Below, one piece after another: positions 46,278 to 55,373 of a stretch of DNA of 64,000 nt. Within the stretch, counting starts at the first letter, position 1; each line of letters opens with the position of its first letter. The stretch comes from Pseudomonadota bacterium. GTDB lineage: Bacteria; Desulfobacterota; Desulfobacteria; Desulfobacterales; RPRI01. The position numbers and the translations under genes were made by a program. The DNA lies in contig JAHITX010000063.1 of the NCBI GenBank assembly GCA_018817425.1, forward strand, positions 17,544 through 81,543, in the 5' to 3' direction. The notes beneath the pieces were generated by a model. It did no database searches. It saw only the letters and a program-made list of their open reading frames with translations, and had not been told where the DNA came from.

Positions 46278-46925
46278 ATGAAGATTTCATTGAAAGCTTT
46301 TCCAAAGATTTATTTTGTATTTTTAGTTTTAAGTATATTTTTTATTTTAAGCGGATGCGGTGGTTTTGGCGGATCTGAAAAGAAAATTGATTATTATACA
46401 CTTGAATATTCTGCGCCACTGCCTGCCGGATCAAATAACCTTCCTTTTGTTATAAATATCGGACGTTTTAAGTCGCCATTATATAACTCTGATAAAATCG
46501 TTTACAGAATAAATGATTTCCAGACCAATGAATACGTTTATCACAGATGGGAAAAAGATCCTGCAAGATTAGTTTCTTATTTTCTTTTCAGAGATCTCAA
46601 AAACTCGGGACTTTTTAAAGGGGTTTTCACTTTCGATGCAGGTTTTGCCGCCACACATTCTGTTTCAGGTACTGTTGACGGATTTTTTGAAGATGACAGA
46701 GGAAAAACATGGGAGGCTGTGCTTTCATTAGATATTGTGCTTATGGCCGAAAATGAGCCTGATCTTAGCAGAAAAATTATTTTCCAGAGAAAGTATGCAA
46801 CAAGAAAAGTATGCGCCAAAAAAAACCCCAAGGCTCTTGCAGAAGCAATGAGTAAGGCGATGCATGAGTTATCGGGTCAGATTATAAATGATATATATAA
46901 AAGCCTTTCAGAGAAAGTGCAATAG
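46278..46925 (+). CDS. ABC-type transport auxiliary lipoprotein (PqiC-like)
   Basis: 215 residues from ATG 46278, with CAGGAG before it. A lipobox LSGC near residue 21 gives a lipoprotein. The mature part has YYTLEYSAPL and the INIGRFKSPLYNSDKIVYRI block of the PqiC/DUF330 family, outer-membrane partners of MCE proteins. Last gene of the MCE operon. Confidence 0.85.
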   Translation: MKISLKAFPKIYFVFLVLSIFFILSGCGGFGGSEKKIDYYTLEYSAPLPAGSNNLPFVINIGRFKSPLYNSDKIVYRINDFQTNEYVYHRWEKDPARLVSYFLFRDLKNSGLFKGVFTFDAGFAATHSVSGTVDGFFEDDRGKTWEAVLSLDIVLMAENEPDLSRKIIFQRKYATRKVCAKKNPKALAEAMSKAMHELSGQIINDIYKSLSEKVQ

Positions 46926-46948
46926 ATGTAGTTTTATGGCTTGTCTTT

Positions 46949-47052
46949 AGGATTCAAGGGGCCAGGGGTTCCAGGATTCAAGTGAAAAGTTTATTAAAAT
47001 CCGGGGAATAATAAGCACTTGAATCCTTGAATCATCGAATCCTTGAACCCTG
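46949..47052. repeat. Nested palindrome after the MCE operon
   Basis: AGGATTCAAGTG (46973-46984) and CACTTGAATCCT (47016-47027) pair, and outer GGATTCAAGGG/CCTTGAACCC-type repeats add further stems; the motif TTGAATCC is repeated several times in both directions. It may end transcription of the MCE operon or be a dispersed intergenic palindrome. Confidence 0.65.
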
Positions 47053-47138
47053 TCAAACTATATCGAGAAGAAGCAATTGCAATTCATTAATCGGGCTCGG
47101 TTAAGATTTCTAAATTTATAATACAGGAGTAATTCACT

Positions 47139-48755
47139 ATGGCATTTCAAAGCATAGCAGATCTTATCGAATGGAAAAGTCTTAAAAAACATGCCGGTTT
47201 GATAAATAGTAGAAAGAATCATCTTAAACATCTGATAACTGAAAAAGGCAGGATAGATAATTATTGTTTAAACGGAGCCGGTATTTTTTATGATTTCTCA
47301 AGGCAAAGAGTTGATAAAGAAGCAATGAAGCTTCTTATTAACCTGGCCCGTGCAAGGAAAATAAAAAAACAATTTGCAGATATGACAATCGGGAAAAAGA
47401 TTAACACTACTGAAAACAGAGCAGCTCTTCACACTGCAACAAGATCTTTTTCAGGTTTGCCGTTAATGTTGGACGGAAAAGATATAATGCCGGAAATGCT
47501 GGCGGTAAATAACAAGATAAAAGAGTTTGTACGCAAAGTACATTCCGGCAAGATCAAAGGCCAGACAGGAAAAGCGTTTGAGCATCTGGTAGTAATAGGA
47601 ATAGGGGGCTCATATCTTGGGACCGAATTTGTATCCACAGCTTTAAAGCATCTTGCAAAAGATAAGATCAAAATTCATTTCCTTGCAAATGTTGATATCC
47701 ATAATTTCGGAGAAATAGTTGCATCTATAGATCCTGAAAAAACTCTCTGGATTGTGGTTTCAAAAACCTACACAACTGCCGAGACAACTGCAAACACAAA
47801 GCAGGCCTATGAATTCATGAAACAAAAAGGGCTTGATCCGGCAAAGCATTTTGTTACGGTAACAAGCAAGGGAAGTCCCGGAGATGATCCTGCATCAAAT
47901 CCGGTACTGGCATCGTTTCACATGTTTGATTTTATAGGCGGAAGATACAGCGTTACCTCGGCAGTAGGCGGTGTGCCTTTAAGTCTTTATCTGGGATATG
48001 ATGTTTTTGAGCGGTTTTTAAAAGGGGCCGAAGAAATGGATCTGCATGCAAAAGAAGCCACAATAAGTAAAAATCTGCCTCTAACAGCAGCGCTGATATC
48101 AGTATGGAACAACAATTTTCTTAACTATCCGGCACAGGCAATAATACCCTATGCTTCTCCTTTGGCAAAGCTTGCTCCTCACATTCAGCAGCTGAATATG
48201 GAAAGCAACGGAAAGTCTGTTACAAAAGAAGGGAAAAATATTTCTGTGCCAACTGGAACCATTATATTCGGTGAACCCGGCACCAATGCTCAGCACTCGT
48301 TTTTTCAGCTTGCGCATCAGGGGCGGCCATTTCCCATAGATTTCATAGGCGTAATAAATCCCTGCTATGAGAAGTACAAAAATAAATCAAAAGGAGTTAC
48401 AAACCACCAGGAGCTTTGGGCCAATTTAATAGCTCAACCCGCAGCACTTGCCACAGGCAAAGACGATAAAGATCCGGCAAAATGCTTTTCCGGAAACAGG
48501 CCATCATCTACTATACTGTTGGATGATCTATCCCCCGAAAATATCGGCCGTCTTCTTTCCTTCTATGAAGCAAAAACAGTATATGAAGCATTTATATGGG
48601 GTATAAACCCGTTTGATCAGTTTGGGGTTGAGCTTGGAAAAAATCTTGCGTCAGGTATCAGAAAACAAATGGTGGAGAAAAATACAAACCCAAAATATAC
48701 TTTCGATGATGCAGATCCGATTACAAAGTTTTATCTGGAAAAGCTGTTTTCATAA
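47139..48755 (+). CDS. pgi: Glucose-6-phosphate isomerase
   Basis: 538-residue enzyme interconverting glucose-6-phosphate and fructose-6-phosphate. Family marks: VIGIGGSYLGTEFV (phosphate loop), VVSKTYTTAETTANTK, IGGRYSVTSAVGG and FGEPGTNAQHSFFQL, with the catalytic Glu and His in the last two. ACAGGAG before the ATG. Single-gene unit after the palindrome. Confidence 0.95.
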   Translation: MAFQSIADLIEWKSLKKHAGLINSRKNHLKHLITEKGRIDNYCLNGAGIFYDFSRQRVDKEAMKLLINLARARKIKKQFADMTIGKKINTTENRAALHTATRSFSGLPLMLDGKDIMPEMLAVNNKIKEFVRKVHSGKIKGQTGKAFEHLVVIGIGGSYLGTEFVSTALKHLAKDKIKIHFLANVDIHNFGEIVASIDPEKTLWIVVSKTYTTAETTANTKQAYEFMKQKGLDPAKHFVTVTSKGSPGDDPASNPVLASFHMFDFIGGRYSVTSAVGGVPLSLYLGYDVFERFLKGAEEMDLHAKEATISKNLPLTAALISVWNNNFLNYPAQAIIPYASPLAKLAPHIQQLNMESNGKSVTKEGKNISVPTGTIIFGEPGTNAQHSFFQLAHQGRPFPIDFIGVINPCYEKYKNKSKGVTNHQELWANLIAQPAALATGKDDKDPAKCFSGNRPSSTILLDDLSPENIGRLLSFYEAKTVYEAFIWGINPFDQFGVELGKNLASGIRKQMVEKNTNPKYTFDDADPITKFYLEKLFS

Positions 48756-49026
48756 GTTTACGGATATAAAAATTGTTTTCATTTCTATGCTTTAGAATTA
48801 TCCGACATTCTGATACCAGAATACGTTTTACTGGAATTGAGATCAATGCTGTGAGTGGCACCCGTGGCACGGTAGCTAAAACAATACTATACTTGCTTAC
48901 CTACAAGTAAACAAAATGAATTTCCAAAAATAACAACGATTACCGTTTGAAAGACTCAGCGAAAATATTCGATTTCTGAATAATAATCATCATACTGTCG
49001 GGCTTCTTTACAATTTTATTCGTCAC

Positions 49027-49157
49027 ACAGGAATACATTTAGTATTTCGAGGATAGCGCAAAACGTTCGCGTTTATGCTTCACTACGTGTCACTTCGTGC
49101 GAAATTTGAGTCCAACGCTTAAAATCGGCCAAAATGGGACGTTTTGAAACTGGCTCA
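49027..49157. repeat. Family B dispersed repeat, copy 2 (long form, left end lost)
   Basis: Reads inverse to copy 1: GGAATACATTTAGTATTTCGAGGATAGCGC, then CACTACGTGTCACTTCGTGCGAAATTTGAG and GTTTTGAAACTGGCTCA at 49141-49157. The GCC/TTGAGCTTGACC half and the other terminus are missing. The rest of 48756-49375 holds no gene that I can support. Confidence 0.75.
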
Positions 49158-49375
49158 ATTGAACATGATGAAATTGTAGCACATTTCGTATTTGACAGCA
49201 GACAAGACACAAATATGAGACCTTAACCTAAGGTTGGTAGTTGGGAACGGGTATTTATATACTGACATAAGCCATTCCATCCTTTTGATTATCTGTCTAA
49301 TCTCCCTGAACACTTGTATAAACTTATTGATACGAAAATAGTACAGAAAATGCAGCATCTTAAATCACATCTCCT

Positions 49376-51067
49376 TTATTCGTACTGCCAATCTTCTTTG
49401 AGATAATACATATGAAGAACGGGCCGCATAAGAGTGTTAATTTCTTTTTTCTTTATCTTCATCATGTCTTTACCGAAAACCATTGACGCCCTGAATACAT
49501 CGGCTGTCAGAAATTTTGTATCAATATTATTCAGGTCCATCTCTAAAATTAGCTTGTCCACATAGCCTTTTTTCAGGCTCTTGGTTGCTAAAACAAAGCC
49601 CCAGTCGCCGAAGCTCTCAATATTTACATGGTAGTTCACCACGTCTAAGCCCGCAGCCCGGACTGTACGGCTTATACACCAATAGCTTTCTCGGGCAAAA
49701 AATGGGCTGGTGGATTGAATTGCGATAACACCACCATCTGTGAGCAATCGCTTTACCCTGCTGTAAAAGCCTTTGGTATACAATTTGTTAAGCTCGATTG
49801 TAGATGGATCAGGAAGGTCAATTAATATGATGTTATATCGACCCTTGGCATTACTGACAAATTTTTCAGCATCAATATTTATAACATTAAGCGTTGCCAC
49901 CTTTTCGGCATCTGGCTGCTTGTGCTCATCTTCTTTTCCGGTTTCTTGAAAAAGATAATACCAGTCTCCGGTTTCAATGCCCTTAGAATCGGCGACCTTA
50001 ACGCGTGCATCGTCAAACGCACCGTGGTTTAGCCGTCGAAGCACCGGATTGTTTGCACACAGCTTTACCATCTCGGGATCAAGGTCGATAAGATCTACTG
50101 ATTGCACATCATTATACTTTAAGACTTCACGTAGCGTCATACCATCTCCGCCCCCAAGTATGAGGATATTTTTTCTTGATGTGGCCACATTCATGGCGGG
50201 ATGCACCAGTGATTCGTGATATCTGGCTTCATCAGTACTGCTGAACTGGATATGCCCATTAATATAGAAGCGATGTTCATTAAGCGTGGGATTGTGTGTT
50301 ACAACAAGATGCTGATAACGGGTTGTATTTGAGTAGATGATGCGATCATCATACAGGTGTTGTTCCAGCTTAAAATTCCAGGCGTGATTATATTTGAATC
50401 CAACCAATAAAGATATAAAAACCAAAAACGATACCAGCAAAAGCCGAACCGGCGCACTCACTTTGCCGTGCTTGTAAAAGAATGCAAAGGCCAGCATAGC
50501 CGGTATGAAGTTAAGAGTGGATGCGATAAAACTGCTCTCCGTTAACGGAAAGTAGCGCAAAAGAACAAATGCAAATAACAAAGCCCCTGCAAGACTGCCG
50601 AAATAATCTGCGCTCAAAATGTAATCTAAGTTAATTTTGAGTTCATCGGTATATTCTTTGTTTATGCGGGTTACTACCGGTATCTCAAGACCGATCAAAA
50701 ACCCGATTAACATTATAAACCCATACTGCACCAGCATGAAGTGGCTTGTTATATAAGCGTATGCAGCGTAAGTGCCCAGCGGGGCCCATGCGCCGACAAC
50801 CGCCAGGGTTATCTCAATGCCGATGAAAGCATTCACTAAGTGTTTATCGCCGATGACGAACCGTTGTGCCTTGCTTCCGATTCCCATCATGAAAAGCATG
50901 AGCCCGATTACCACAGACCATTGTTCAATGGAATTGCCTAAGATGAAAGAAGCAATGGTGGCCTGGATATATTCTAAAACCAAACCGCACGCGCCTGTCA
51001 AAAAAGTACAGGTTACAAGTAAAAACTTAGCCCATGCAACAGTAGAGCCAGTTTCAAAACGCCCCAT
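49376..51067 (-). CDS. Membrane-embedded spermidine-synthase-like aminopropyltransferase
   Basis: About 563 residues from ATG 51067 (TTG 51094 also in frame). The first 200 or so residues carry six to seven membrane helices; the C-terminal half is a spermidine-synthase fold with LILGGGDGMTLREV, DLDPEMV, DARVKVADS and IILIDLPDPS (the usual catalytic Asp region). Such proteins pair with DUF350 and DUF4178 genes and may modify polyamine-like or lipid-linked amines. Its first codons (MGRFETGS) come from family B repeat copy 3; conserved sequence starts only at WAKFLLV. Last gene of the operon. Confidence 0.85.
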   Translation of the reverse strand: MGRFETGSTVAWAKFLLVTCTFLTGACGLVLEYIQATIASFILGNSIEQWSVVIGLMLFMMGIGSKAQRFVIGDKHLVNAFIGIEITLAVVGAWAPLGTYAAYAYITSHFMLVQYGFIMLIGFLIGLEIPVVTRINKEYTDELKINLDYILSADYFGSLAGALLFAFVLLRYFPLTESSFIASTLNFIPAMLAFAFFYKHGKVSAPVRLLLVSFLVFISLLVGFKYNHAWNFKLEQHLYDDRIIYSNTTRYQHLVVTHNPTLNEHRFYINGHIQFSSTDEARYHESLVHPAMNVATSRKNILILGGGDGMTLREVLKYNDVQSVDLIDLDPEMVKLCANNPVLRRLNHGAFDDARVKVADSKGIETGDWYYLFQETGKEDEHKQPDAEKVATLNVINIDAEKFVSNAKGRYNIILIDLPDPSTIELNKLYTKGFYSRVKRLLTDGGVIAIQSTSPFFARESYWCISRTVRAAGLDVVNYHVNIESFGDWGFVLATKSLKKGYVDKLILEMDLNNIDTKFLTADVFRASMVFGKDMMKIKKKEINTLMRPVLHMYYLKEDWQYE

Positions 51068-51187
51068 TTTGGCCGATCTCTGCGTTGGGCTCAAATTTTA
51101 ATCCTCGAAATACGCCATGTATTCCTGCGGTTAAAATTTTCGCCCGCCTTGAGCTTGACCAAACTGAAATGTTTTGAAACTGGCTCA
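51045..51187. repeat. Family B dispersed repeat, copy 3 (short form), overlapping a gene start
   Basis: About 143 bp from GAGCCAGTTTCAAAAC (51045-51060) to GTTTTGAAACTGGCTCA (51171-51187), with the four bases AGTA on both sides as a possible target duplication. It fills most of the spacer between the DUF350 gene and the aminopropyltransferase gene and runs 22 bases or more into the latter. Confidence 0.85.
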
Positions 51188-51250
51188 GTAGATTTGTTGA
51201 TCGATATATTTTCGTGAGATGTTGTGATTATGGTAACACCCTTTTATAGG

Positions 51251-52114
51251 CTACAATGTGGCGGAAATAACCAGTGCAACCAGAACATTCACGGCAGCGC
51301 CGACCGAGATCCCAGCCACATTTCGATTTTTTTCAACTACTTCTTTGATTGTGGATTTAGGGAGCAGCTTATGATCGAAAGCGATACTGAACAAGACCAG
51401 CAGCAAAAGACTAAATACCATATAGGCGGCAAATAATACGATATCAAACACCAAACCTTTGCTTGGTCCCATCAGATTGGAGCGGATGATAATACCAAGC
51501 GGTACCAACACACCGGCAAGAAATACTCCGGCAGCCACATTGCCATCTTTTATTTCGTTCCGGATGTTGAATTTTGTAAAAAAGACTTCGACGATCCATC
51601 CGATAACAAGCAATGTTGACTGACCTATCAAAAACCAGATCAGCGAAGACAATGCCCCATCAATAATGTCCATGCCATTACCGGCAAACGCCCCCCAAAG
51701 TATGAGGCCTGTAGCCATATAATTTGCAGCCTCGACAATCCCGACAGCTACATTACCGTTTTTGCAGTGTTCGTCATTGTCTATGTGGCCCATCATGATA
51801 ACATCATTGATGTGTCGGCATGCGAAGGCAAAAATAATTATAAGCACACCATCTACCAACAAGGCCAGTATATTATGTACAAATCCGGAACCACTGCCTG
51901 ACAATACACCGCAAAAACCAAAACCGAGCATGGTCAGCAGGCCAAAACGCCGCATCCCAACAGCCATGTTGCCCTCTTCGATCTGCTGCAAGTCATCCAT
52001 ATCTTTAGTCCGCCAGTCGGCAATCAGCCAGGCAATATAAGTAAAACCTATACAAATTAGAATGTAGACCAGGCTTGTCCCCATGATCGTGAAAGCATTC
52101 ATCAAATTATCCAT
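51251..52114 (-). CDS. DUF350 membrane protein
   Basis: 287-residue inner-membrane protein with two DUF350 repeats, each of about four helices (IGFTYIAWLIADWRT ... NMAVGMRRFG and a second NVAVGIVEAANYMATG, NVAAGVFLAGVLVPLG). The repeated N-(V/M)-A-x-G motif is characteristic. Function unknown; in E. coli the relative YjfL lies near polyamine-related YjfC. Same operon as TelA and the aminopropyltransferase. Confidence 0.85.
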   Translation of the reverse strand: MDNLMNAFTIMGTSLVYILICIGFTYIAWLIADWRTKDMDDLQQIEEGNMAVGMRRFGLLTMLGFGFCGVLSGSGSGFVHNILALLVDGVLIIIFAFACRHINDVIMMGHIDNDEHCKNGNVAVGIVEAANYMATGLILWGAFAGNGMDIIDGALSSLIWFLIGQSTLLVIGWIVEVFFTKFNIRNEIKDGNVAAGVFLAGVLVPLGIIIRSNLMGPSKGLVFDIVLFAAYMVFSLLLLVLFSIAFDHKLLPKSTIKEVVEKNRNVAGISVGAAVNVLVALVISATL

Positions 52115-52174
52115 ATTAAAAGCTCCTTTATTCCTAAGAGTAATTTACGAAGTATTTTAGCGGATTTAAAGTGT

Positions 52175-53749
52175 TTACTTACCGCGACTTCCTGGGCCCC
52201 GACCACGAACACTGCCGGCGGCAGATCGAACATTTGCCGGGGCTGATTTTATACCACCCTGTCTTGAAAAAGTGGATGATCTGTATTGGGAGTTGCTGCG
52301 AACTGTAGAGCCCGATGTTCCGTAAATTGTGGACCCGTCGGCGTTTTTCCCATAGTACGGCGCACGCCCACGGTAGTTGCGGTTCCAATGGTTCCAGTCG
52401 TTGTAGTAATAGCGGTGGCCGCCCAGCATGGCGTTTAAAAAGGCGTATCGGCCATAAAACGCCCAAAAAGAGCCGCCCGATGAATCTTTTTCCCAGTTTC
52501 CGTATTTTTTGTTACCCACATACGCCATACCGGGTGGAGCGGCGTCCTCTATGACCTCAGACGCATACAGACCGTAAGGCTTAGACACTATATCCATGCC
52601 GAGATTGTTTATGTTGGCGGCAAAGTCGTCTTCATCGACCTCTTCCCAGCCGGACTCCTTTTCTGTACCGTTTTCTATTACAAGATACCGGTGATAGTAT
52701 TCGATATCCGTCGAGCTGATCCAAAACACTGCGCTGTCATCACCACGGGGGAGTCTTTCTATAACATTTATGTTAAGCTTATACCACATGCTTTCTTCGA
52801 TATACAACCTGACCCTTTGTAATCCGTTGGCGATATCACCGGTTTTCTGTGAAAAATATTTAAACGTGGCCTCATCGACTTGCTGGGGACGATACTCATA
52901 GTCGGTTTCTGAGGGATATTCATAGTAATTTGCCCAACTGGTTCTGCCTGGGGTAACAGCGTAAACATACTTCATATCGATCAGTCGTTTTGTATAACTT
53001 CGGTTCAATTCGCCAAGCAGCTTTCGCAAATGGGTGTCAGCCTGCTTAAGTTCAGGAAATTTTTTTTGCACAATATCCAGGTTGGTGGCGATCACCGCAT
53101 AATCGGGATCATCTGAGTTGTGTTGGGCCTTGGCGCCATTAAGCATATCAGCTGCTGTGTTATAGATACCTTCCAGCTGGCCAAAGCGGTTGCTTATGTC
53201 TTTTTCCTTATTCCATCCAAAGCTTTTGGAATCGGCCACCGCTTTATCAACAATCGGCCTGATATCCGATATTATAGTTTTCATCTCAGACACTTGCTTG
53301 TCAGCCGCATTGATATATTTCGGCGCGTCTTCCATCAGTTGTCTCAATACGCCTATCTGCCTGTTCGGCTCCCTGGACTTTTTCAAGGCTAATACAAACC
53401 GACTGTTTATTTGACGAATCTTTTGATTTAATTTGCCTTCTTCTTTTGGATTATTGTTATCAAGTATTTGTTCAATTTCTGTCCAAACAGTGCGGGCCGA
53501 CTCAACTTCCAACAGGGCTTCATCGAACTGTTTAGCCCAACTGTAGGTCTTGTCGTAACGTTCGAACCGGTCGTACTCCGAAGACTTTTTCCATTCGGTG
53601 TACTTATTTAGCGCGGAGTCAATCTGGCTCTGAGTATTTTCCAAGGCCTGCTTTCGGCTTTTTGCGGTCTTCTTGAGATCTCCATTTATGCCGCAGGAGG
53701 CAATAAACATCAGTGTGATGATTATTGCCCAATACCTTTTGTACTTCAT
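52175..53749 (-). CDS. Large lipoprotein with RG-rich C-terminus
   Basis: 524 residues with a lipobox FIASC (C19). Residues 25-260 are helical and probably coiled (KSRKQALENTQSQIDSALNK and similar); 270-430 form a mixed region; the last 90 are rich in G, S, R, Y and end RGRGPGSRGK, a low-complexity tail. Not recognised as a whole; the serine/glycine end recalls YjfM/YgiB-type (DUF1190) proteins, but weakly. Overlaps the upstream gene by four bases. Confidence 0.7.
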   Translation of the reverse strand: MKYKRYWAIIITLMFIASCGINGDLKKTAKSRKQALENTQSQIDSALNKYTEWKKSSEYDRFERYDKTYSWAKQFDEALLEVESARTVWTEIEQILDNNNPKEEGKLNQKIRQINSRFVLALKKSREPNRQIGVLRQLMEDAPKYINAADKQVSEMKTIISDIRPIVDKAVADSKSFGWNKEKDISNRFGQLEGIYNTAADMLNGAKAQHNSDDPDYAVIATNLDIVQKKFPELKQADTHLRKLLGELNRSYTKRLIDMKYVYAVTPGRTSWANYYEYPSETDYEYRPQQVDEATFKYFSQKTGDIANGLQRVRLYIEESMWYKLNINVIERLPRGDDSAVFWISSTDIEYYHRYLVIENGTEKESGWEEVDEDDFAANINNLGMDIVSKPYGLYASEVIEDAAPPGMAYVGNKKYGNWEKDSSGGSFWAFYGRYAFLNAMLGGHRYYYNDWNHWNRNYRGRAPYYGKNADGSTIYGTSGSTVRSNSQYRSSTFSRQGGIKSAPANVRSAAGSVRGRGPGSRGK

Positions 53750-54300
53750 AACGTCTCCTTAATTCTGGTTTGGGTAAAGACGATGCAATCTTCGTTAGGA
53801 TAGCTGTGTACGGTCTCAAATTTGAGCATTTTGTCGTCCATAGTTATCAAGACGATGGTTTTTGTAATAATATCGGTATTAATTGGTGGAAATTCCGCCA
53901 CCAATCCGATTTTGTTGTCTCCTGCCGTATTTGCCATATGTTCGAGATCCAACATAAGGGGTTCACCGGTGTCCCATTTTAGTATTTTCGAATCAAACTT
54001 ATATGACAGTTTATCGACAAATTTATGCGTCAGGTTTCCAATATCCATGATCGGACCGTAATAAATCGGTTTTGCATCGGCCTTTACTTCCATACAAGCA
54101 AAAATTTCGTGAAAAAGCGAACCATTGTAGTTGACTGATATGAGATGACTTGCGCCAATGACATGAGCTTTGACATTCCATGGGTTCCTATCCATGCCCT
54201 GTGCTTTAAGTATTCTAAACTGTGACCAGTCAGCCATTTGGCCTTCGATAAGGTTGAGGCGCAAGTCACGGGCTGCTTGAAGCACCGGTATCATTTCCAC
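53746..54300 (-). CDS. DUF2617-like protein
   Basis: 184 residues. VIGASHLISV and FETVHSYPNEDCIVFTQTR recall the DUF2617 family (LGASH near the start, WHxYP near the end), whose genes I remember beside DUF4178, DUF350 and spermidine-synthase-like genes in actinobacteria. No catalytic motif known. Stop overlaps the lipoprotein start by four bases. Confidence 0.6.
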   Translation of the reverse strand: MEMIPVLQAARDLRLNLIEGQMADWSQFRILKAQGMDRNPWNVKAHVIGASHLISVNYNGSLFHEIFACMEVKADAKPIYYGPIMDIGNLTHKFVDKLSYKFDSKILKWDTGEPLMLDLEHMANTAGDNKIGLVAEFPPINTDIITKTIVLITMDDKMLKFETVHSYPNEDCIVFTQTRIKETL

Positions 54301-54315
54301 AGACTTGCTCCCTTC

Positions 54316-54663
54316 CTATTTTTTTTTGAATTCTTCAATGAAAGCACTTAAGCCCCTTATTATTTTGGGTTTATACTTTTCAGAAATCTCATTGGCAACA
54401 GACTCAACTTCATCGACGAAACACTCTGAAATATCCTGAAACGAAAACAAAGAAGACAGCAGCAATAACAGGGTTGAATCGGAAATAACCATATTAATGG
54501 TCTTTTGAGGGTTTTCGACAGCCGCAAACATGAGCGTCAAAGACTCGAGGTCTTTGCCGTCCTTATCTTTATTAAAAGCAACATCATCAAGCCGGTAATC
54601 AACACCATCGATGTTAATAACTTTATCCTTAAGCAAATCGTTTAATTTATTTTCCTCTGCCAT
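54316..54663 (-). CDS. Unknown small acidic protein of the TelA operon
   Basis: 115 residues, acidic and helical, with a hydrophobic middle (STLLLLLSSLFSF) that could be a buried helix rather than a membrane segment. No family recognised. Lies 15 bases before the DUF2617-like gene and 36 after DUF4178. Confidence 0.6.
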   Translation of the reverse strand: MAEENKLNDLLKDKVINIDGVDYRLDDVAFNKDKDGKDLESLTLMFAAVENPQKTINMVISDSTLLLLLSSLFSFQDISECFVDEVESVANEISEKYKPKIIRGLSAFIEEFKKK

Positions 54664-54699
54664 AATATCCTCAAAATCGCCCTCTCGTGCGCCTGTTTA

Positions 54700-55347
54700 T
54701 CAGGCAGGGCTTTGTTTGGTAGTAATAGCGATAATTTCAATTGAGTTGGGATCAATTGAAAGACAATGCCATATTTCATAGTCATCGGACTTTTCGCCAC
54801 CGCCCCATTCTTCGATGGTTATCATTTCTTTGTCGTCAGCCTCAAATTCGTAAATCCAGGCTTTCTCACTATTGCGTTTTCCGGACGGAACATATTTAGC
54901 GGCCCAATCATCTTCATACCAATAGGTCTTGCCGTTGTATTTTATGCCGTCATCCGATCCCATCTCTTCCAGATCATCCTCATCGATTTTTTCACCCGCT
55001 TCATCGGCCAGATCCGACCATTTGAGTTTTTTTACACCGGTACATGCACTGACGATCTGGTCATCTTCATCCCATTCCAAAAGAACAATTTGACCCGTTC
55101 GCAGATTGAGCAGCCTGAATTCATGGGATGAGTATTCCTTTTTTGCCTTGTAATTCTCATCCCATTCATCATAACGGCCGCCTTTCATGACATGGCATAT
55201 ATCACCATTTAAACGAACGAATCCGTCGGGTTTAATGTCTTTGATGGAATATTTAAAGCGGTCGTTCGCCGGTATCCTGGATTGTCTTGTCAATGTGCGA
55301 ATCACATCCAGTCGGTCCTGAACGCCTTTCAGATAAGCAAATTCCAT
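54700..55347 (-). CDS. DUF4178-like protein
   Basis: 215 soluble residues. The repeated pattern of GGRYDEWDEN ... LLNLRTGQIVLLEWDEDD and YNGKTYWYEDDW ... AWIYEFEADDKEM suggests a DUF4178-type beta domain; the assignment is by motif memory. DUF4178 genes commonly accompany DUF350 and aminopropyltransferase genes, which fits this operon. Confidence 0.6.
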   Translation of the reverse strand: MEFAYLKGVQDRLDVIRTLTRQSRIPANDRFKYSIKDIKPDGFVRLNGDICHVMKGGRYDEWDENYKAKKEYSSHEFRLLNLRTGQIVLLEWDEDDQIVSACTGVKKLKWSDLADEAGEKIDEDDLEEMGSDDGIKYNGKTYWYEDDWAAKYVPSGKRNSEKAWIYEFEADDKEMITIEEWGGGEKSDDYEIWHCLSIDPNSIEIIAITTKQSPA

Positions 55348-55373
55348 GCGGGTATCCTTTTTAATAAAGAGGG

